Origin: Thalassospira profundimaris
GTDB taxonomy: Bacteria > Pseudomonadota > Alphaproteobacteria > Rhodospirillales > Thalassospiraceae
Assembly: GCF_003326755.1 (NCBI RefSeq)
Contig: NZ_JPWH01000019.1
Location: forward strand, 1-64,000
Length of the DNA: 64,000 nucleotides
Direction of reading: 5' to 3'
The notes under the pieces are model-generated. The model was not told where the DNA came from, ran no database searches, and was given only the letters and a program-made list of their open reading frames with translations. Shown piece by piece: positions 8,453 to 19,325 of the stretch (the stretch's first letter is position 1; the number at the start of each line of letters is the position of its first letter). The position numbers and the translations under genes were made by a program.

Positions 8453-9460
8453 ATGACAATGGCTTTGCGTTTTTTGACTGTTGTGATGCTGGCGGGTTTT
8501 TTGGCAGCCTGTGGCGAAGTGCCGCGCCCGTTTGAAGGGGCGGGACGCGCAGGCAGCCCGGAATTGCTCGATGTGCCCGATGCCCAAACCGTCAAGGTTG
8601 ATATTGCCACTGATTTGCCCGGCGGTGCGGCGCGCCATTTGGCCCGCGCAATGGTACGTGCGCTGCGGGCGGGCGATATTGCCGCCTATTCCGACGATCC
8701 GTCGCCGGGGAAATATGTGCTGCATCCCAATGTCATCGCCCGGCTTGACCAGACCGGGCAGGCCCATGTCGATGTGACGTGGCTGTTATATAACAGCCAG
8801 GGGCTGGCGATTGATTCAATGTCGAATTCCGGGCAGATCACGGCGCAAAGCTGGTTTGCCGGGGGGCCAACCGGCCCTGAAGACGGGACAATGAATGTTC
8901 CCCCCGATATTGCCCGCAAGATCGCCAAACTTTCCGGGGAAGAGAGCAAGCCCGATGACCCGGCCGCCCGCGAATTTGATGCGCTGGTCAAGGCCCCGGC
9001 GGCCTGGGTGCTGGCAAAGATCAGCGGGGATCGCCCGTCGATGGTCATGGCAAAGCCGTTAAAGGTCGCCCTTATTGAATTTGCCGGGGCACCCGGTGAT
9101 GGCAATGAGGCCCTGAAACGTTCCGCCCGGGCATTTTTGCAGGCCAAGGGGATTACGGTGGATGATGATATTGGCCCGCAAACCATTGTTCTGTCCGCTT
9201 CGGTCAATGTGACGCCGGTTAAAAAGGCCAAGGGCACGCCCGAACTGGACCGGGTCTCGATTGACTGGGGGTTGCTGGATGATAGCGGCCACGAACTGGG
9301 CCAGATGTCGCAAAACAATGCTGTTCCACATGGCAAGCTTGATCAGAAATGGGGCAGTGTTGCATCCTTGGCGGCCCAGGCGGCGGTGGATGCGCTTGAA
9401 GGGGCGTTGGGGCAAATTGCCCGGGACCGGGGTCTGCTGTTGCGCCCGGACAGGCAGTGA
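8453..9460 (+). CDS. Putative lipoprotein of unknown function
   Basis: A 335-residue protein starting MTMALRFLTVVMLAGFLAACGEV: a short basic N-region, hydrophobic stretch and LAAC lipobox, so it should be processed by Lgt/LspA and anchored in a membrane facing the periplasm. The reading frame is open further upstream to 8366, but the signal sequence fixes the start at 8453 or the next ATG at 8459. The rest has no motif I recognise; segments such as ATDLPGGAARHLARAMVRAL and KPLKVALIEFAGAPGDGNEALKRSARAF look like a repeated alpha/beta fold. It lies downstream of pgeF. Confidence 0.75.
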   Translation: MTMALRFLTVVMLAGFLAACGEVPRPFEGAGRAGSPELLDVPDAQTVKVDIATDLPGGAARHLARAMVRALRAGDIAAYSDDPSPGKYVLHPNVIARLDQTGQAHVDVTWLLYNSQGLAIDSMSNSGQITAQSWFAGGPTGPEDGTMNVPPDIARKIAKLSGEESKPDDPAAREFDALVKAPAAWVLAKISGDRPSMVMAKPLKVALIEFAGAPGDGNEALKRSARAFLQAKGITVDDDIGPQTIVLSASVNVTPVKKAKGTPELDRVSIDWGLLDDSGHELGQMSQNNAVPHGKLDQKWGSVASLAAQAAVDALEGALGQIARDRGLLLRPDRQ

Positions 9461-9747
9461 TCAGGGCGGGGAAACTTGCCAGATGCCGGCGATTCCTCCT
9501 CTCGGGGATGAAGAATATTGCATTAACTGCAATCCCTGGTTTTTGTGTGCTGGTGTGAAATCCGACAGGATGTGCTTGCGGGGCCTGCGGGCTTTTGCAT
9601 ATCTTTCATGCGTGAAAAGACCGGCCTGTTCGCCATAGCGACCATTTACAGACTGTTAAGGTCTGGGTATAAAGCCGCCGCGGTCCCGATGGGGGGCTGC
9701 GTAGGCACATTTATCGCTTTCCCGGCACCCATAAACCGAGGCCCCAC

Positions 9748-10680
9748 ATGAAAATCCTCGCCTGTAACAGCAATCTGCCCCTGGCCGAATCCATTGCGGA
9801 TCATTTGAATCTGCCGTTGACCCGTGCAGATGTAAAACGATTCTCCGATCAGGAAATCTGGTGTGAAATTCAGGAAAACGTCCGCGGTGAGGACGTTTTT
9901 GTGATTCAGAGCACATCTTTCCCGGCAAATGACAATTTGATGGAATTGCTGGTGATGCTTGATGCGCTGCGTCGTGGTTCCGCACGTCGTATCACCGCCG
10001 TTATGCCCTATTTCGGTTATGCCCGCCAGGATCGCAAATCTGGCCCCCGCACGCCGATTTCGGCCAAGCTGGTTGCCAACCTGATCACGGTGGCCGGTGC
10101 CGACCGCGTTTTGACGATGGACCTGCATGCCGGGCAGATTCAGGGCTTTTTTGATATTCCGCTGGATAACCTGTTTGCATCCCCGGTTTTGACCAGCGAC
10201 ATCCGTGCAAAATTTGACGGCCAGAAACTGGTCATTGTCAGCCCGGATGTTGGTGGTGTGGCCCGTGCCCGTTCGGTGGCAAAACGCCTGGATGCGGAAC
10301 TGGCAATCATCGACAAACGCCGCCCGAAGGCCGGTATTTCCGAAGTCATGCACGTCATTGGCGATGTCAAGGATGCGGCCTGCATTCTGGTGGATGATAT
10401 TGTCGATTCGGCAGGGACCCTTTGTAATGCGGCAACCGCCCTTAAGGAACGCGGGGCATCTTCGGTTGCGGCCTATGTCAGCCACGGTGTTTTGTCCGGT
10501 CCGGCAGTGGAACGTATTGCCAATTCGCCGATGAGCGAAGTTGTGACGACCGATTCGATCAAGGCCTCCGAAGCGGTGCGTGGATGCGGCAAAATTCGCC
10601 AATTGCCCATCGCGCCGCTGATGGCCGAAGCAATTCGTCGCATTTCGGAAGAAAAATCTGTTTCCGTTCTTTTCGATTGA
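9748..10680 (+). CDS. prs: Ribose-phosphate pyrophosphokinase
   Basis: A 310-residue cytoplasmic enzyme making PRPP from ribose 5-phosphate and ATP, for nucleotide, histidine and tryptophan synthesis. Motifs: [45 protein letters not shown] (in parts), [16 protein letters not shown], and the PRPP loop [15 protein letters not shown]. Length is standard. The 287-base gap upstream (9461-9747) should hold its promoter; no coding potential was seen there. A GAGGG/CCCTC hairpin and a GCGCTGGC/GCCAGCGC hairpin follow before rplY. Confidence 0.97.
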   Translation: MKILACNSNLPLAESIADHLNLPLTRADVKRFSDQEIWCEIQENVRGEDVFVIQSTSFPANDNLMELLVMLDALRRGSARRITAVMPYFGYARQDRKSGPRTPISAKLVANLITVAGADRVLTMDLHAGQIQGFFDIPLDNLFASPVLTSDIRAKFDGQKLVIVSPDVGGVARARSVAKRLDAELAIIDKRRPKAGISEVMHVIGDVKDAACILVDDIVDSAGTLCNAATALKERGASSVAAYVSHGVLSGPAVERIANSPMSEVVTTDSIKASEAVRGCGKIRQLPIAPLMAEAIRRISEEKSVSVLFD

Positions 10681-10683
10681 GGG

Positions 10684-10735
10684 TATAACGCCCTCGCTGC
10701 GCTGGCACCCCTGGAGGCCAGCGCGCTTGTTTTCG
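10684..10735 (+). other. Hairpin-rich prs-rplY spacer
   Basis: Two stems follow prs: GAGGG...CCCTC at the stop codon and GCGCTGGC...GCCAGCGC around 10701-10727. The second is followed by TTGTTTTCG. It could be a weak terminator or part of an rplY leader. Confidence 0.35.
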
Positions 10736-10803
10736 TGGGCTTTCAGCGGTGAATCACACCGACCTGCGAAAATAATACTGTCTTAGTTCAAGGAGTTTTT
10801 CCG

Positions 10804-11421
10804 ATGGCAAATGCCAATCTTACTGCGGAAATCCGTGAACGGGCCGGAAAGGGGGCCGCCCGTGCCGTGCGTCGTGCCGGTATGGTCCCTGGTGTCATCT
10901 ATGGTGCAAAACAGGATCCTGTTATGTTCCAGATGGACCCGCGTCCGCTCGTGAAACTGCTGCACAAGCCGGGTTTCTTCTCGCACGTCCTGACCATTGA
11001 AGTTGCTGGCACGTCCTATGACGTTCTGCCGCGCGATGTTCAGTTTGACAAAGTGACCGACGATCCGATCCATGTTGACCTTCTGCGCTTTGCAAAAGAT
11101 CACAAGCTGACGGTTGAAGTTCCGGTTCGCTTTATCAATGAAGAAAAATCTCCGGGCCTGAAACGCGGTGGCGTTCTCAACATCGTGCGTCACGATGTTG
11201 AACTGAACTGCGATCCGAAGGCAATTCCGGAAGAGCTGGTCTTCGATCTGAGCGGCTTTGAAGTTGGCGACTCGATCCATATTTCGGCAACGACCCTGCC
11301 GAAAGGTGCCGAGCCGACCATTACCGACCGTGACTTCACCGTTGCAACCATTGCTGCACCGTCATCTTTGAAATCCGAAGATAACGCTGCTGACGATGAA
11401 GAAGAAGCAACCGAAGAATAA
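10804..11421 (+). CDS. rplY: 50S ribosomal protein L25/general stress protein Ctc
   Basis: A 205-residue two-domain L25 of the CTC/TL5 type. The N-terminal domain (EIRERAGKGAARAVRRAGMVPGVIYG) binds 5S rRNA; the C-terminal beta domain ends with an acidic tail (DDEEEATEE). AAGGAG lies eight bases before the ATG. It precedes pth by 15 bases, the usual L25-pth pairing, so both are probably one transcript. Confidence 0.96.
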   Translation: MANANLTAEIRERAGKGAARAVRRAGMVPGVIYGAKQDPVMFQMDPRPLVKLLHKPGFFSHVLTIEVAGTSYDVLPRDVQFDKVTDDPIHVDLLRFAKDHKLTVEVPVRFINEEKSPGLKRGGVLNIVRHDVELNCDPKAIPEELVFDLSGFEVGDSIHISATTLPKGAEPTITDRDFTVATIAAPSSLKSEDNAADDEEEATEE

Positions 11422-11436
11422 AATCGGGGACTTGCG

Positions 11437-12195
11437 ATGTTTTTGGTGGTTGGACTGGGAAACCCGGGTTCGGGATATGCCGGCAATCGTCACAATATCG
11501 GCTTTATGGCGGCGGACGAAATCGTCCGCCGCCATTCTTTTGGTCCCTGGCGACGCAAGTTTCAGGGGCAGGTGGCCGAGGGCGATATTGACGGGATCAA
11601 GGTGATGGTGCTTAAGCCCGAAACCTTTATGAACCTGTCGGGACAGTCGGTCGGCGAGGTGCTGCGGTTTTATAAAATTCCGATCGAGGATGTGATTGTC
11701 CTGCATGACGAACTGGATTTGCCCCCGGGCAAATTGCGGGTCAAACGGGCAGGCGGGCATGGCGGGCATAATGGCCTGCGCTCGATTGATGCCCATTGTG
11801 GCAAGAATTATCGCCGGGTCAGGCTGGGTATCGGCCATCCGGGCGACAAGGCACTGGTACATGGTCATGTTTTGGGGGATTTTTCCAAATCCGAACAGAA
11901 CAGTTGGTTAACAGCCCTTCTTGACGGAGTCGCGCAGGAATTGCCGCGCCTGATCAAGGGGGATGACAGTGCCTTCATGAGCAAGGTTGCCAACCTTGTT
12001 TCACCGCCCAAATCAAAGGCGGAAAAGCCTGCCAAACCGGTACAGGCAAAGGGCGAAAAAGGCGGGGCAAAGGACAATGCCCAAAACCCGGCGGCGGAAA
12101 AGACCACCCGCAAGGGGGATGCCGACGGGCAGAAAGAGGATGCCCCGACAACAATGGCCGCTGCCCTTGCCAAGGCGTTTGGCCTTAAAAAATAG
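11437..12195 (+). CDS. pth: Peptidyl-tRNA hydrolase with basic C-terminal extension
   Basis: A 252-residue enzyme that releases peptides from stalled peptidyl-t[23 protein letters not shown] carries the catalytic His, and [25 protein letters not shown] plus [10 protein letters not shown] are the substrate-binding segments. The catalytic domain ends near residue 185; residues 190-252 add a Lys/Ala/Pro-rich, low-complexity tail not present in E. coli Pth but common in alphaproteobacteria. GGGGA precedes the ATG. It lies between rplY and ychF. Confidence 0.95.
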   Translation: MFLVVGLGNPGSGYAGNRHNIGFMAADEIVRRHSFGPWRRKFQGQVAEGDIDGIKVMVLKPETFMNLSGQSVGEVLRFYKIPIEDVIVLHDELDLPPGKLRVKRAGGHGGHNGLRSIDAHCGKNYRRVRLGIGHPGDKALVHGHVLGDFSKSEQNSWLTALLDGVAQELPRLIKGDDSAFMSKVANLVSPPKSKAEKPAKPVQAKGEKGGAKDNAQNPAAEKTTRKGDADGQKEDAPTTMAAALAKAFGLKK

Positions 12196-12293
12196 CGTTG
12201 CGCAAGTTTTGCGTAAAATGAGTGCCCGGCACGGCCCATAAGGGGCAGTGCTGGCGATATATTGAAATTCAGATGTGACGGAGCCCGGAAAAG

Positions 12294-13397
12294 ATGGGAT
12301 TCAAATGCGGTATCGTTGGTTTGCCCAATGTCGGGAAATCAACCCTGTTTAACGCCCTGACACAGACGGCAGCCGCCGAAGCGGCCAATTTTCCGTTCTG
12401 CACGATTGAACCGAATACCGGCCGGGTGAGCGTTCCGGATGATCGGCTGGACAAAATTGTCGCCATTTCCAAGTCGGCAACCATCATTCCCACCCAGCTT
12501 GAATTTGTCGATATTGCCGGTTTGGTGCGCGGCGCGTCCAAGGGCGAAGGGCTGGGCAACCAGTTTTTGGCCAATATCCGCGAAACCGATGCGATTGTGC
12601 ATGTTCTGCGCTGCTTTGAAGATGGCGACATCACCCATGTTGAAGGTTCGGTTGACCCGGTGCGCGATGCGGAAACCATCGAAACCGAATTGATGCTGGC
12701 CGATATGGAAAGCCTGGAAAAGCGCGTGACCGGCCTGCAAAAGCGTGCCAAGGGCAACGACAAGGATGCCAAGCTGACGCTGGAACTGGTCGAGCGGACC
12801 CTGGACGTCTTGCGCGATGGCAAACCGGCACGTGTTGTGGAAGTGAATAACGAAGATGAAGCCAAGGCATTCCGTATGTTGCAGCTTCTGACCAGCAAGC
12901 CGGTGCTTTATGCCTGCAATGTTGATGAAGACAGTGCGGCAGAAGGCAATGAATTTTCCGCCAAGGTGGCTGAAATGGCCGCAGCCCAGGGCGCGCGTTC
13001 GGTGGTGGTTTCGGCGGCAATTGAATCCGAAGTCGCCATGCTTGAAAGTGCGGAGGAAAAAGAAGAATTTCTGGAAAGCCTGGGTCTAGAGGAAACCGGC
13101 CTCGCCCGTGTTATTCGCGAAGGTTACAAGCTTTTGAACCTTCTGACCTTCTTTACCGTGGGCCCGAAAGAGGCCCGTGCCTGGACCGTGTTTAACGGCG
13201 CAACCGCGCCGAATGCGGCAGGTGTGATCCATACCGATTTCGAGCGTGGCTTTATTAAGGCCGAAACAATGGCTTATGATGATTTCATCGCCTGCAATGG
13301 TGAAGCGGGCGCACGCGAAGCTGGCAAGCTGCGCCAGGAAGGGAAAAACTATATCGTCAAGGATGGCGACATTTTCCATTTCAAGTTCAATGTGTGA
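12294..13397 (+). CDS. ychF: Redox-regulated ATPase YchF (OBG-type)
   Basis: A 367-residue P-loop protein of the Obg superfamily that prefers ATP and binds ribosomes. The P-loop [14 protein letters not shown] lies at residues 8-21, [20 protein letters not shown] is switch II, and the C-terminal TGS domain reads [21 protein letters not shown] then [16 protein letters not shown]. Length is normal. It follows pth by about 100 bases and ends at a strong terminator. Confidence 0.96.
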   Translation: MGFKCGIVGLPNVGKSTLFNALTQTAAAEAANFPFCTIEPNTGRVSVPDDRLDKIVAISKSATIIPTQLEFVDIAGLVRGASKGEGLGNQFLANIRETDAIVHVLRCFEDGDITHVEGSVDPVRDAETIETELMLADMESLEKRVTGLQKRAKGNDKDAKLTLELVERTLDVLRDGKPARVVEVNNEDEAKAFRMLQLLTSKPVLYACNVDEDSAAEGNEFSAKVAEMAAAQGARSVVVSAAIESEVAMLESAEEKEEFLESLGLEETGLARVIREGYKLLNLLTFFTVGPKEARAWTVFNGATAPNAAGVIHTDFERGFIKAETMAYDDFIACNGEAGAREAGKLRQEGKNYIVKDGDIFHFKFNV

Positions 13398-13421
13398 TCA
13401 CGCGATGTGATTGCAAAAATT

Positions 13422-13459
13422 GAAGGCCGTCATGTGGTGTGCATGACGGCCTTTTTTCT
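13422..13459 (+). terminator. Terminator after ychF
   Basis: Hairpin GGCCGTCATG ... CATGACGGCC followed by TTTTTTCTTTTT, 25 bases after the ychF stop codon. Confidence 0.9.
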
Positions 13460-13644
13460 TTTTATGCGGGCAAAATGGCAGCAATCATCGTAAAAATTGG
13501 CCAAGAACCTTGCCTTTGTGCGGTGCAACCGTCACCTTTATGGGCGTGGGAATAATGCAAAACACATAGGAGACCATGTTTTTTATCGGGTGCTTGGGCG
13601 CCGGGATGTGTTTGCAGATGGCAGAATAAAACAGGAAGGATGCT

Positions 13645-14385
13645 GTGAATTGTCTTTCGGGTTTGGCAAAGGTACTGCTGGTTTTTAATTCGGCCCACGG
13701 TCGCCCTGGGCGGGTGGGCCGGGTATTGGCCGAGATGGGATACAAATTTGATATCCGCCGCCCTGGTGAGGGCGAGGCTTTGCCAGCGGATCTTTCGCCC
13801 TATCAGGGGGTGATCGTTTTTGGCGGACCGATGAGTGCCAATGACGACCATGAACCCAATGTGGCCCGCATCATGGAATGGTTGCCCCGCGTTGTGGCTG
13901 CCGATGTGTGGTATCTGGGGATTTGCCTTGGCGCACAAATGATGGCGCGCAATCTGGGGGCTGCCGTGCGCCCGCATGAGCGGGAACAAACCGAAATCGG
14001 CTATTATCCGGCCTATGCCACCCCGGCAGGGCGTGACCTTTTTCCTGCCAATATGATGGTTTATCACTGGCACAATGAAGGTTTTGACGTTCCTGCCGGA
14101 GGTGAATTGTTAATGACAGGCGATGTTTTTCCCCATCAGGCCTATCATGTGGATCACCGGATTTGGGGCATTCAGTTTCACCCCGAAGTCGATGACGAGA
14201 TCCATGAAAGCTGGCTTGAGAAGGCCGCAGACAAGACGACGCGCCCCAATGCCCAGAACCCGGATCAGCAACGCGCGGGTCGGCAGAAATATGATGCCGC
14301 TTTCGGGGACTGGTTTGCGATGTTTGCCCGCAAGGTTCTGGCCCCTGCACCCTCTGTATCAAGTTGCTCGACACGGGACCGTTAG
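13645..14385 (+). CDS. Class I glutamine amidotransferase-like protein
   Basis: A 246-residue free-standing GATase1 domain. The nucleophile elbow is GICLGAQMMA (Cys near residue 93) and the His-Glu pair lies in WGIQFHPEVDDEIHES; VFGGPMSAND is the oxyanion-loop strand. Such proteins release ammonia from glutamine for a partner, or hydrolyse gamma-glutamyl compounds; no synthetase partner lies next to it. The start is a GTG with AGGAAGGA six bases upstream; the ATG just before it runs into a stop. Confidence 0.85.
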   Translation: MNCLSGLAKVLLVFNSAHGRPGRVGRVLAEMGYKFDIRRPGEGEALPADLSPYQGVIVFGGPMSANDDHEPNVARIMEWLPRVVAADVWYLGICLGAQMMARNLGAAVRPHEREQTEIGYYPAYATPAGRDLFPANMMVYHWHNEGFDVPAGGELLMTGDVFPHQAYHVDHRIWGIQFHPEVDDEIHESWLEKAADKTTRPNAQNPDQQRAGRQKYDAAFGDWFAMFARKVLAPAPSVSSCSTRDR

Positions 14386-14474
14386 TTGGTTAGACCAATG
14401 GACAGGTTTTTGATGCGCGATGGGAGGCTCTCTCTCTGTATGACGCGCCTTTTCATTTTAACGGGAGAATAATA

Positions 14475-15017
14475 ATGCTGTTTGGCAAGGCGACGCTGGT
14501 CCGGTGTGTGTTTGCCGCCCTTGGTGCGTTTATGGCCGTTTCGGCGGCATCGGTGCCGGCAATGGCACAGGATGCCGACAAGGGACCGTTGTGGAAAAAA
14601 GAATGCGATGACAAAAACCCGGATCGTTGCCAGATCGGCCAGCAGGTGTTTTTGCAAAAAGATGTGGATGGCAAAAAGGAAACCGTCGGGCGCATTCTGG
14701 CCGTAACGGTGCAAAAGGCGACCAATCCGAAAACCAAGGAAAAATTCTCGGTTTTGAACATGCAGTTGCCGCTGGGCGTGGATTTGCGGCCGGGCATTGT
14801 CATCAAGGTGGATGACGGCAAGGAAATCAAGGTGATTTACAGCAAATGCACCAATGCGGGCTGTGATGCCGCGATGGTGATGGATGATGATTTGCTTAAT
14901 GCGATGAAGGCCGGGGCGACCCTTTTTGTCGGCTTCCGCGCCTGGGGGAACGAGCAGACCCAGGTGATCAAGGCTTCTTTGACGGGCTTTACCGCCGCGT
15001 TGAATTCCCTGAGTTAA
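14475..15017 (+). CDS. Invasion-associated locus B (IalB) family protein
   Basis: A 180-residue secreted protein with a signal peptide ending about AMA-QDADK. The mature part (WKKECDDKNPDRCQIGQQVFL, then VIYSKCTNAGCDAAMVMDDDLLNAMKAG) has the four conserved cysteines of the IalB family, periplasmic proteins widespread in alphaproteobacteria and named after a Bartonella invasion factor. In a free-living organism an invasion role is not implied. GGGAGAA precedes the ATG; a bidirectional terminator follows, shared with the convergent alcohol dehydrogenase gene. Confidence 0.85.
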   Translation: MLFGKATLVRCVFAALGAFMAVSAASVPAMAQDADKGPLWKKECDDKNPDRCQIGQQVFLQKDVDGKKETVGRILAVTVQKATNPKTKEKFSVLNMQLPLGVDLRPGIVIKVDDGKEIKVIYSKCTNAGCDAAMVMDDDLLNAMKAGATLFVGFRAWGNEQTQVIKASLTGFTAALNSLS

Positions 15018-15055
15018 TTGTTCCAAAGGCCGGTATTCCCGGCATGGATTTGGTG

Positions 15056-15105
15056 TGAAAAAATGCCGGTTATCGCGTGGTGCGATGCCCGGCATTTTTC
15101 TTTGC
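15056..15105. terminator. Bidirectional terminator between ialB-like and alcohol dehydrogenase genes
   Basis: Hairpin ATGCCGG..ATCGC / GCGAT..CCGGCAT with A-run on the left and T-run on the right, positioned between two convergent genes. Confidence 0.8.
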
Positions 15106-15122
15106 AGTGATTGGGCGCGGTC

Positions 15123-16163
<1,041 letters not shown>

Positions 16164-16348
16164 CGCGTATCTCCAGTGACAATAAAACGGGCGGAACAAG
16201 CCTGCCCAAGCCTTTAAATATCAATAGTCTATCGTGGTTTTGTCGCAGCCGAAACCATTGCGCAAAAACTTTTTGCCCGCCGTATCAAGGAACCCCGAAT
16301 GCGTGCGCATATCGGGGCGGGGTGCGCTCAGCGGCCTTTTAATTCCTG

Positions 16349-17416
16349 TTAATCCCTGTTTCTGCCAGATGGTTTGCGCGGAACCCCCGGCACGCCGATG
16401 CCTAGCCGTTTGGGCTCATTTGCTTTGTGATCGGTCGAAGGACCCCAGGGTTGGGGGCCGGGTTTGTTGGACGGGGCGTTTTTATTGCTTAGATCGTCCC
16501 CATAAATTACATCACCGGGACGCCAGACCCAGGGGGTACGGGAGTCCTGTGGGGGCTGTGTGCCCGTTGTCGCGTCTTTGGAGGATCCGCGCCGGGCATT
16601 ACGTTTTTCGGCCTTTTCCTGTTCATAGGCGGCGGCCCAGGGCGGTGCGTCAAAGCGGAATTCGGGGCTGGTGCCGCCCTTGCTGTTGCGATAGCGGCCA
16701 GGGCGATAAACCCCAAAAACCGGCTGTTGTTTGGGCCCGCCCTGCCACAGCGGCACGTGGCGATATTTGAAAAACGGGATCAACATCAGCCCGGCGGCAA
16801 AACCGGCCACATGGGCCGCCCATGCCACGCCATCATTAACCCCGCTTGACAGATTGATCACCTGCATGCCGATCCAGAAACCCAGCACAACAACCGCCGG
16901 GACATAAAAAATAAGTACCCAGAAAAACCACACCAGAACCCGCGCCTTGGGATAAAGCAGAAAATAGGCTCCCAACACCCCGGCAAGGGCACCGGATGCG
17001 CCGATCATGGGAATTTGCGAGGATGTATCGGCCAGGGCGTGACCCAGGGCAGCCGCAACGCCGCACAACAGATAGAAGGCCAAAAACCGCCAGTGCCCCA
17101 TCGCATCTTCGACATTATTGCCAAAAACCCACAGGTAAAGCATGTTGCCGCCAATGTGCATCCAGCCACCGTGCATGAACATGGCGGTAAAAATGGTCAG
17201 AAATTCGTAGCCGGGCGGGAAGGCGGCCAGTTCGGGCGGCAGTTCGACATGGCCAAACAGCACAGCCGGAATCGCCCCATATTCGATATTGGCGCGAATG
17301 ATGCCACGATGCCCAAGGGATAGCGTCATCAGGAAAACAAGGACATTTACGGCAATCAGGCCCCAGGTAACCCAGGGTGTCAGGGTGGTGGGATTGTTAT
17401 CCTTGATGGGCAGCAT
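16349..17416 (-). CDS. Rhomboid family intramembrane serine protease
   Basis: A 355-residue protein. Residues 1-215 hold about six hydrophobic helices; the active-site motif is GASGALAGVLGAYF (Ser in the GASG), MHGGWMHIGGNMLYLWVFG is the conserved HxxxN region, and the helix with the catalytic His is VAWAAHVAGFAAG. The remaining 140 residues form a charged, Pro/Arg-rich cytoplasmic tail. The frame extends upstream to 17461, but MLPIKDNNPT at 17416 is the standard family start. Substrate unknown. Confidence 0.9.
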   Translation of the reverse strand: MLPIKDNNPTTLTPWVTWGLIAVNVLVFLMTLSLGHRGIIRANIEYGAIPAVLFGHVELPPELAAFPPGYEFLTIFTAMFMHGGWMHIGGNMLYLWVFGNNVEDAMGHWRFLAFYLLCGVAAALGHALADTSSQIPMIGASGALAGVLGAYFLLYPKARVLVWFFWVLIFYVPAVVVLGFWIGMQVINLSSGVNDGVAWAAHVAGFAAGLMLIPFFKYRHVPLWQGGPKQQPVFGVYRPGRYRNSKGGTSPEFRFDAPPWAAAYEQEKAEKRNARRGSSKDATTGTQPPQDSRTPWVWRPGDVIYGDDLSNKNAPSNKPGPQPWGPSTDHKANEPKRLGIGVPGVPRKPSGRNRD

Positions 17417-17529
17417 GGGCGTATGTGTCCGTAAAGATGCTGTGATGGTCCAATGTGGCAAACAAATTGATGAATGCGCAAGGCCGGTGTGATGGCAGCC
17501 GGGGGCTTACGCCATCAGGCCACGATTTT

Positions 17530-18453
17530 TCAGGCCACATCGGCCGCTTTGCAGGGGTGAAGCGACCCGCGCAAATAGGCGCCCAGTTTGCGATATTCGG
17601 CCTTGCGTGCCGAACTGCGCCGCCATACAAGCCCGATCCGGCGCACGGGTACCGGGTTTTCAAACGGTAAAATCGCGATGGAATCGCGACGGCGGGCCTC
17701 GACCTCCAGCGCCATTTCCGGCAGCAGGGTCGAACCGATGCCTGCGGCGACCATTTGCACCAGGGTGGACAGGCTGTTGGCCTGAAAGTCGGCAGATTTG
17801 CTCCAGCCCGCACGCTGGCAGATTTCCAGTGCCTGATCGCGCAGGCAATGCCCATCTTCCAGCAACAGCAGCTTTTCGTCCTTGATGTCGTCGATATTGA
17901 TTTTCTTTTTGGCTGTTAGCGGATTGTCCGGGCTACAGGCAAAAACGAACCGGTCCTCAAACAGGTCCATTTCTTCCAGGCCCGCTTCCTCGATCGGCAG
18001 GGCAATCAGGGCCAGATCCAGCTTGCCCGCCAAAAGCAGATCCACCAGCCGTGCGGTCTGGTCTTCGCGCAGGAAGGGCTGCATTTTGGGAAAGCCAGTG
18101 CGCAGGCGGGACATGACATCGGGCAGAAGATAGGGACCGATTGTGGGAATAACGCCAACATTGATTGGCCCTTCCAGCGGCTGGTTGGCAGCATGGGCCA
18201 CCACGGCCAGTTCATCGACTTCGCGCAAAATATGCCGCGCCCGCGAAACAACTTCCTGCCCCAGGGCGGTAATCAGAACCTGGCGTTTGTTGCGTTCTAC
18301 AAGTTGTGCACCCAGCAGGTTTTCAAGCTCGCTGATTGCGGCTGACAGGCTGGGCTGGGTGATGAAGCATGCCTCGGCAGCACGGCCAAAATGGCCGGTT
18401 TCCGCCAGCGCGACCAGATATTTGAGCTGTTTGATGCTGGGTTGGGCTGCCAT
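17530..18453 (-). CDS. oxyR: Hydrogen peroxide-sensing LysR regulator OxyR
   Basis: A 307-residue LysR protein with the N-terminal winged helix (LKYLVALAETGHFGRAAEACFITQPSLSAAISELE in pieces). The redox pair typical of OxyR is present: Cys203 in EDGHCLRDQ and Cys212 in ALEICQRAGW. OxyR forms a disulphide on peroxide and activates antioxidant genes. It is divergent from the peroxiredoxin gene at 18620, with an inverted CCTAT/ATAGG sequence in the shared promoter, as expected if it controls that gene and itself. Confidence 0.92.
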   Translation of the reverse strand: MAAQPSIKQLKYLVALAETGHFGRAAEACFITQPSLSAAISELENLLGAQLVERNKRQVLITALGQEVVSRARHILREVDELAVVAHAANQPLEGPINVGVIPTIGPYLLPDVMSRLRTGFPKMQPFLREDQTARLVDLLLAGKLDLALIALPIEEAGLEEMDLFEDRFVFACSPDNPLTAKKKINIDDIKDEKLLLLEDGHCLRDQALEICQRAGWSKSADFQANSLSTLVQMVAAGIGSTLLPEMALEVEARRRDSIAILPFENPVPVRRIGLVWRRSSARKAEYRKLGAYLRGSLHPCKAADVA

Positions 18454-18461
18454 AAATTTTT

Positions 18462-18498
18462 CCTATCGAAAAACCAGATTTATTTTATTGGTCATAGG
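18462..18498. promoter_or_regulatory. Candidate OxyR operator in the divergent promoter
   Basis: CCTAT at 18462-18466 and ATAGG at 18494-18498 are mirrored across an A/T-rich centre in the oxyR-peroxiredoxin gap. This resembles the outer half-sites of LysR/OxyR tetramer sites; inferred only. Confidence 0.4.
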
Positions 18499-18619
18499 TA
18501 AAGCAATTAACTACAAATCGCCACTGGCGATGTTGCTTTTTGCACATGCAAACTAAATTTAGAGAGGCCCGTCGGGGGCCTTACAGGGATTATAAACATC
18601 AAGCGTTAGGAGTACAGCA

Positions 18620-19147
18620 ATGCTCACCGTTGGAGATACCCTTCCGGAATTCAACCTTACCGGTGTTTCGGGCAAAACCGCAGACAGCTTTGCCCCGGTT
18701 ACGGACAAATCCTATGCCGGCAAATGGAAGATTCTGTTCTTCTGGCCGAAAGACTTCACCTTTGTCTGCCCGACCGAAATCGTTGGTTATGGTGAACTGA
18801 ATGGCGATTTTGAAGATCGTGATGCCGTTCTGCTCGGTTGCTCGACCGACACCGATTTCGTCCATGCCGCATGGCGGACCCACCACGAAGATCTGGGTGA
18901 CAGCCCGTTCGTCTGGCTGGCAGATGAAAAGAAAGAACTGGCAAATGCGCTTGGCGTGATTGCAAAGGGTGAAGGCGTTGCACTGCGCGCGACCTTCATT
19001 ATCGATCCCGAAGGCATCATCCGCCATGTGCAGGTGAATGATCTTTCTGTTGGTCGTAACCCGCAGGAAACCCTGCGTATTCTTGATGCGCTGCAGACAG
19101 ACGAGCTCTGCCCGTGCAACTGGAACAAGGGTGAAGCCACCCTCTAA
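18620..19147 (+). CDS. AhpD-linked peroxiredoxin (AhpC/TSA family)
   Basis: A 175-residue thiol peroxidase reducing hydrogen and organic peroxides. Peroxidatic Cys50 lies in DFTFVCPTEIVGYG. The C-terminus ends DELCPCNWNKGEATL with Cys164 and Cys166, the short form that couples to AhpD rather than the longer AhpF-linked AhpC. TTAGGAG precedes the ATG. The next gene is ahpD, so electrons probably pass AhpD to this enzyme; oxyR lies divergently upstream. Confidence 0.93.
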   Translation: MLTVGDTLPEFNLTGVSGKTADSFAPVTDKSYAGKWKILFFWPKDFTFVCPTEIVGYGELNGDFEDRDAVLLGCSTDTDFVHAAWRTHHEDLGDSPFVWLADEKKELANALGVIAKGEGVALRATFIIDPEGIIRHVQVNDLSVGRNPQETLRILDALQTDELCPCNWNKGEATL

Positions 19148-19325
19148 GCCATCAGGCTTGGAACAGGCTTGAAATCGGGATCGGGCAGATCATGCCCGGT
19201 CCCTTCTGACCCGCACGGAATTTGCCGTGCCATTCGGGTCATGCGCAGCCGCAAAAGGGTGCGCCGGTTCGCCCAGGCGTGCCGGAAGTAGCGTTAATTT
19301 CTTCACAAAATTCAGGATGTTTTCG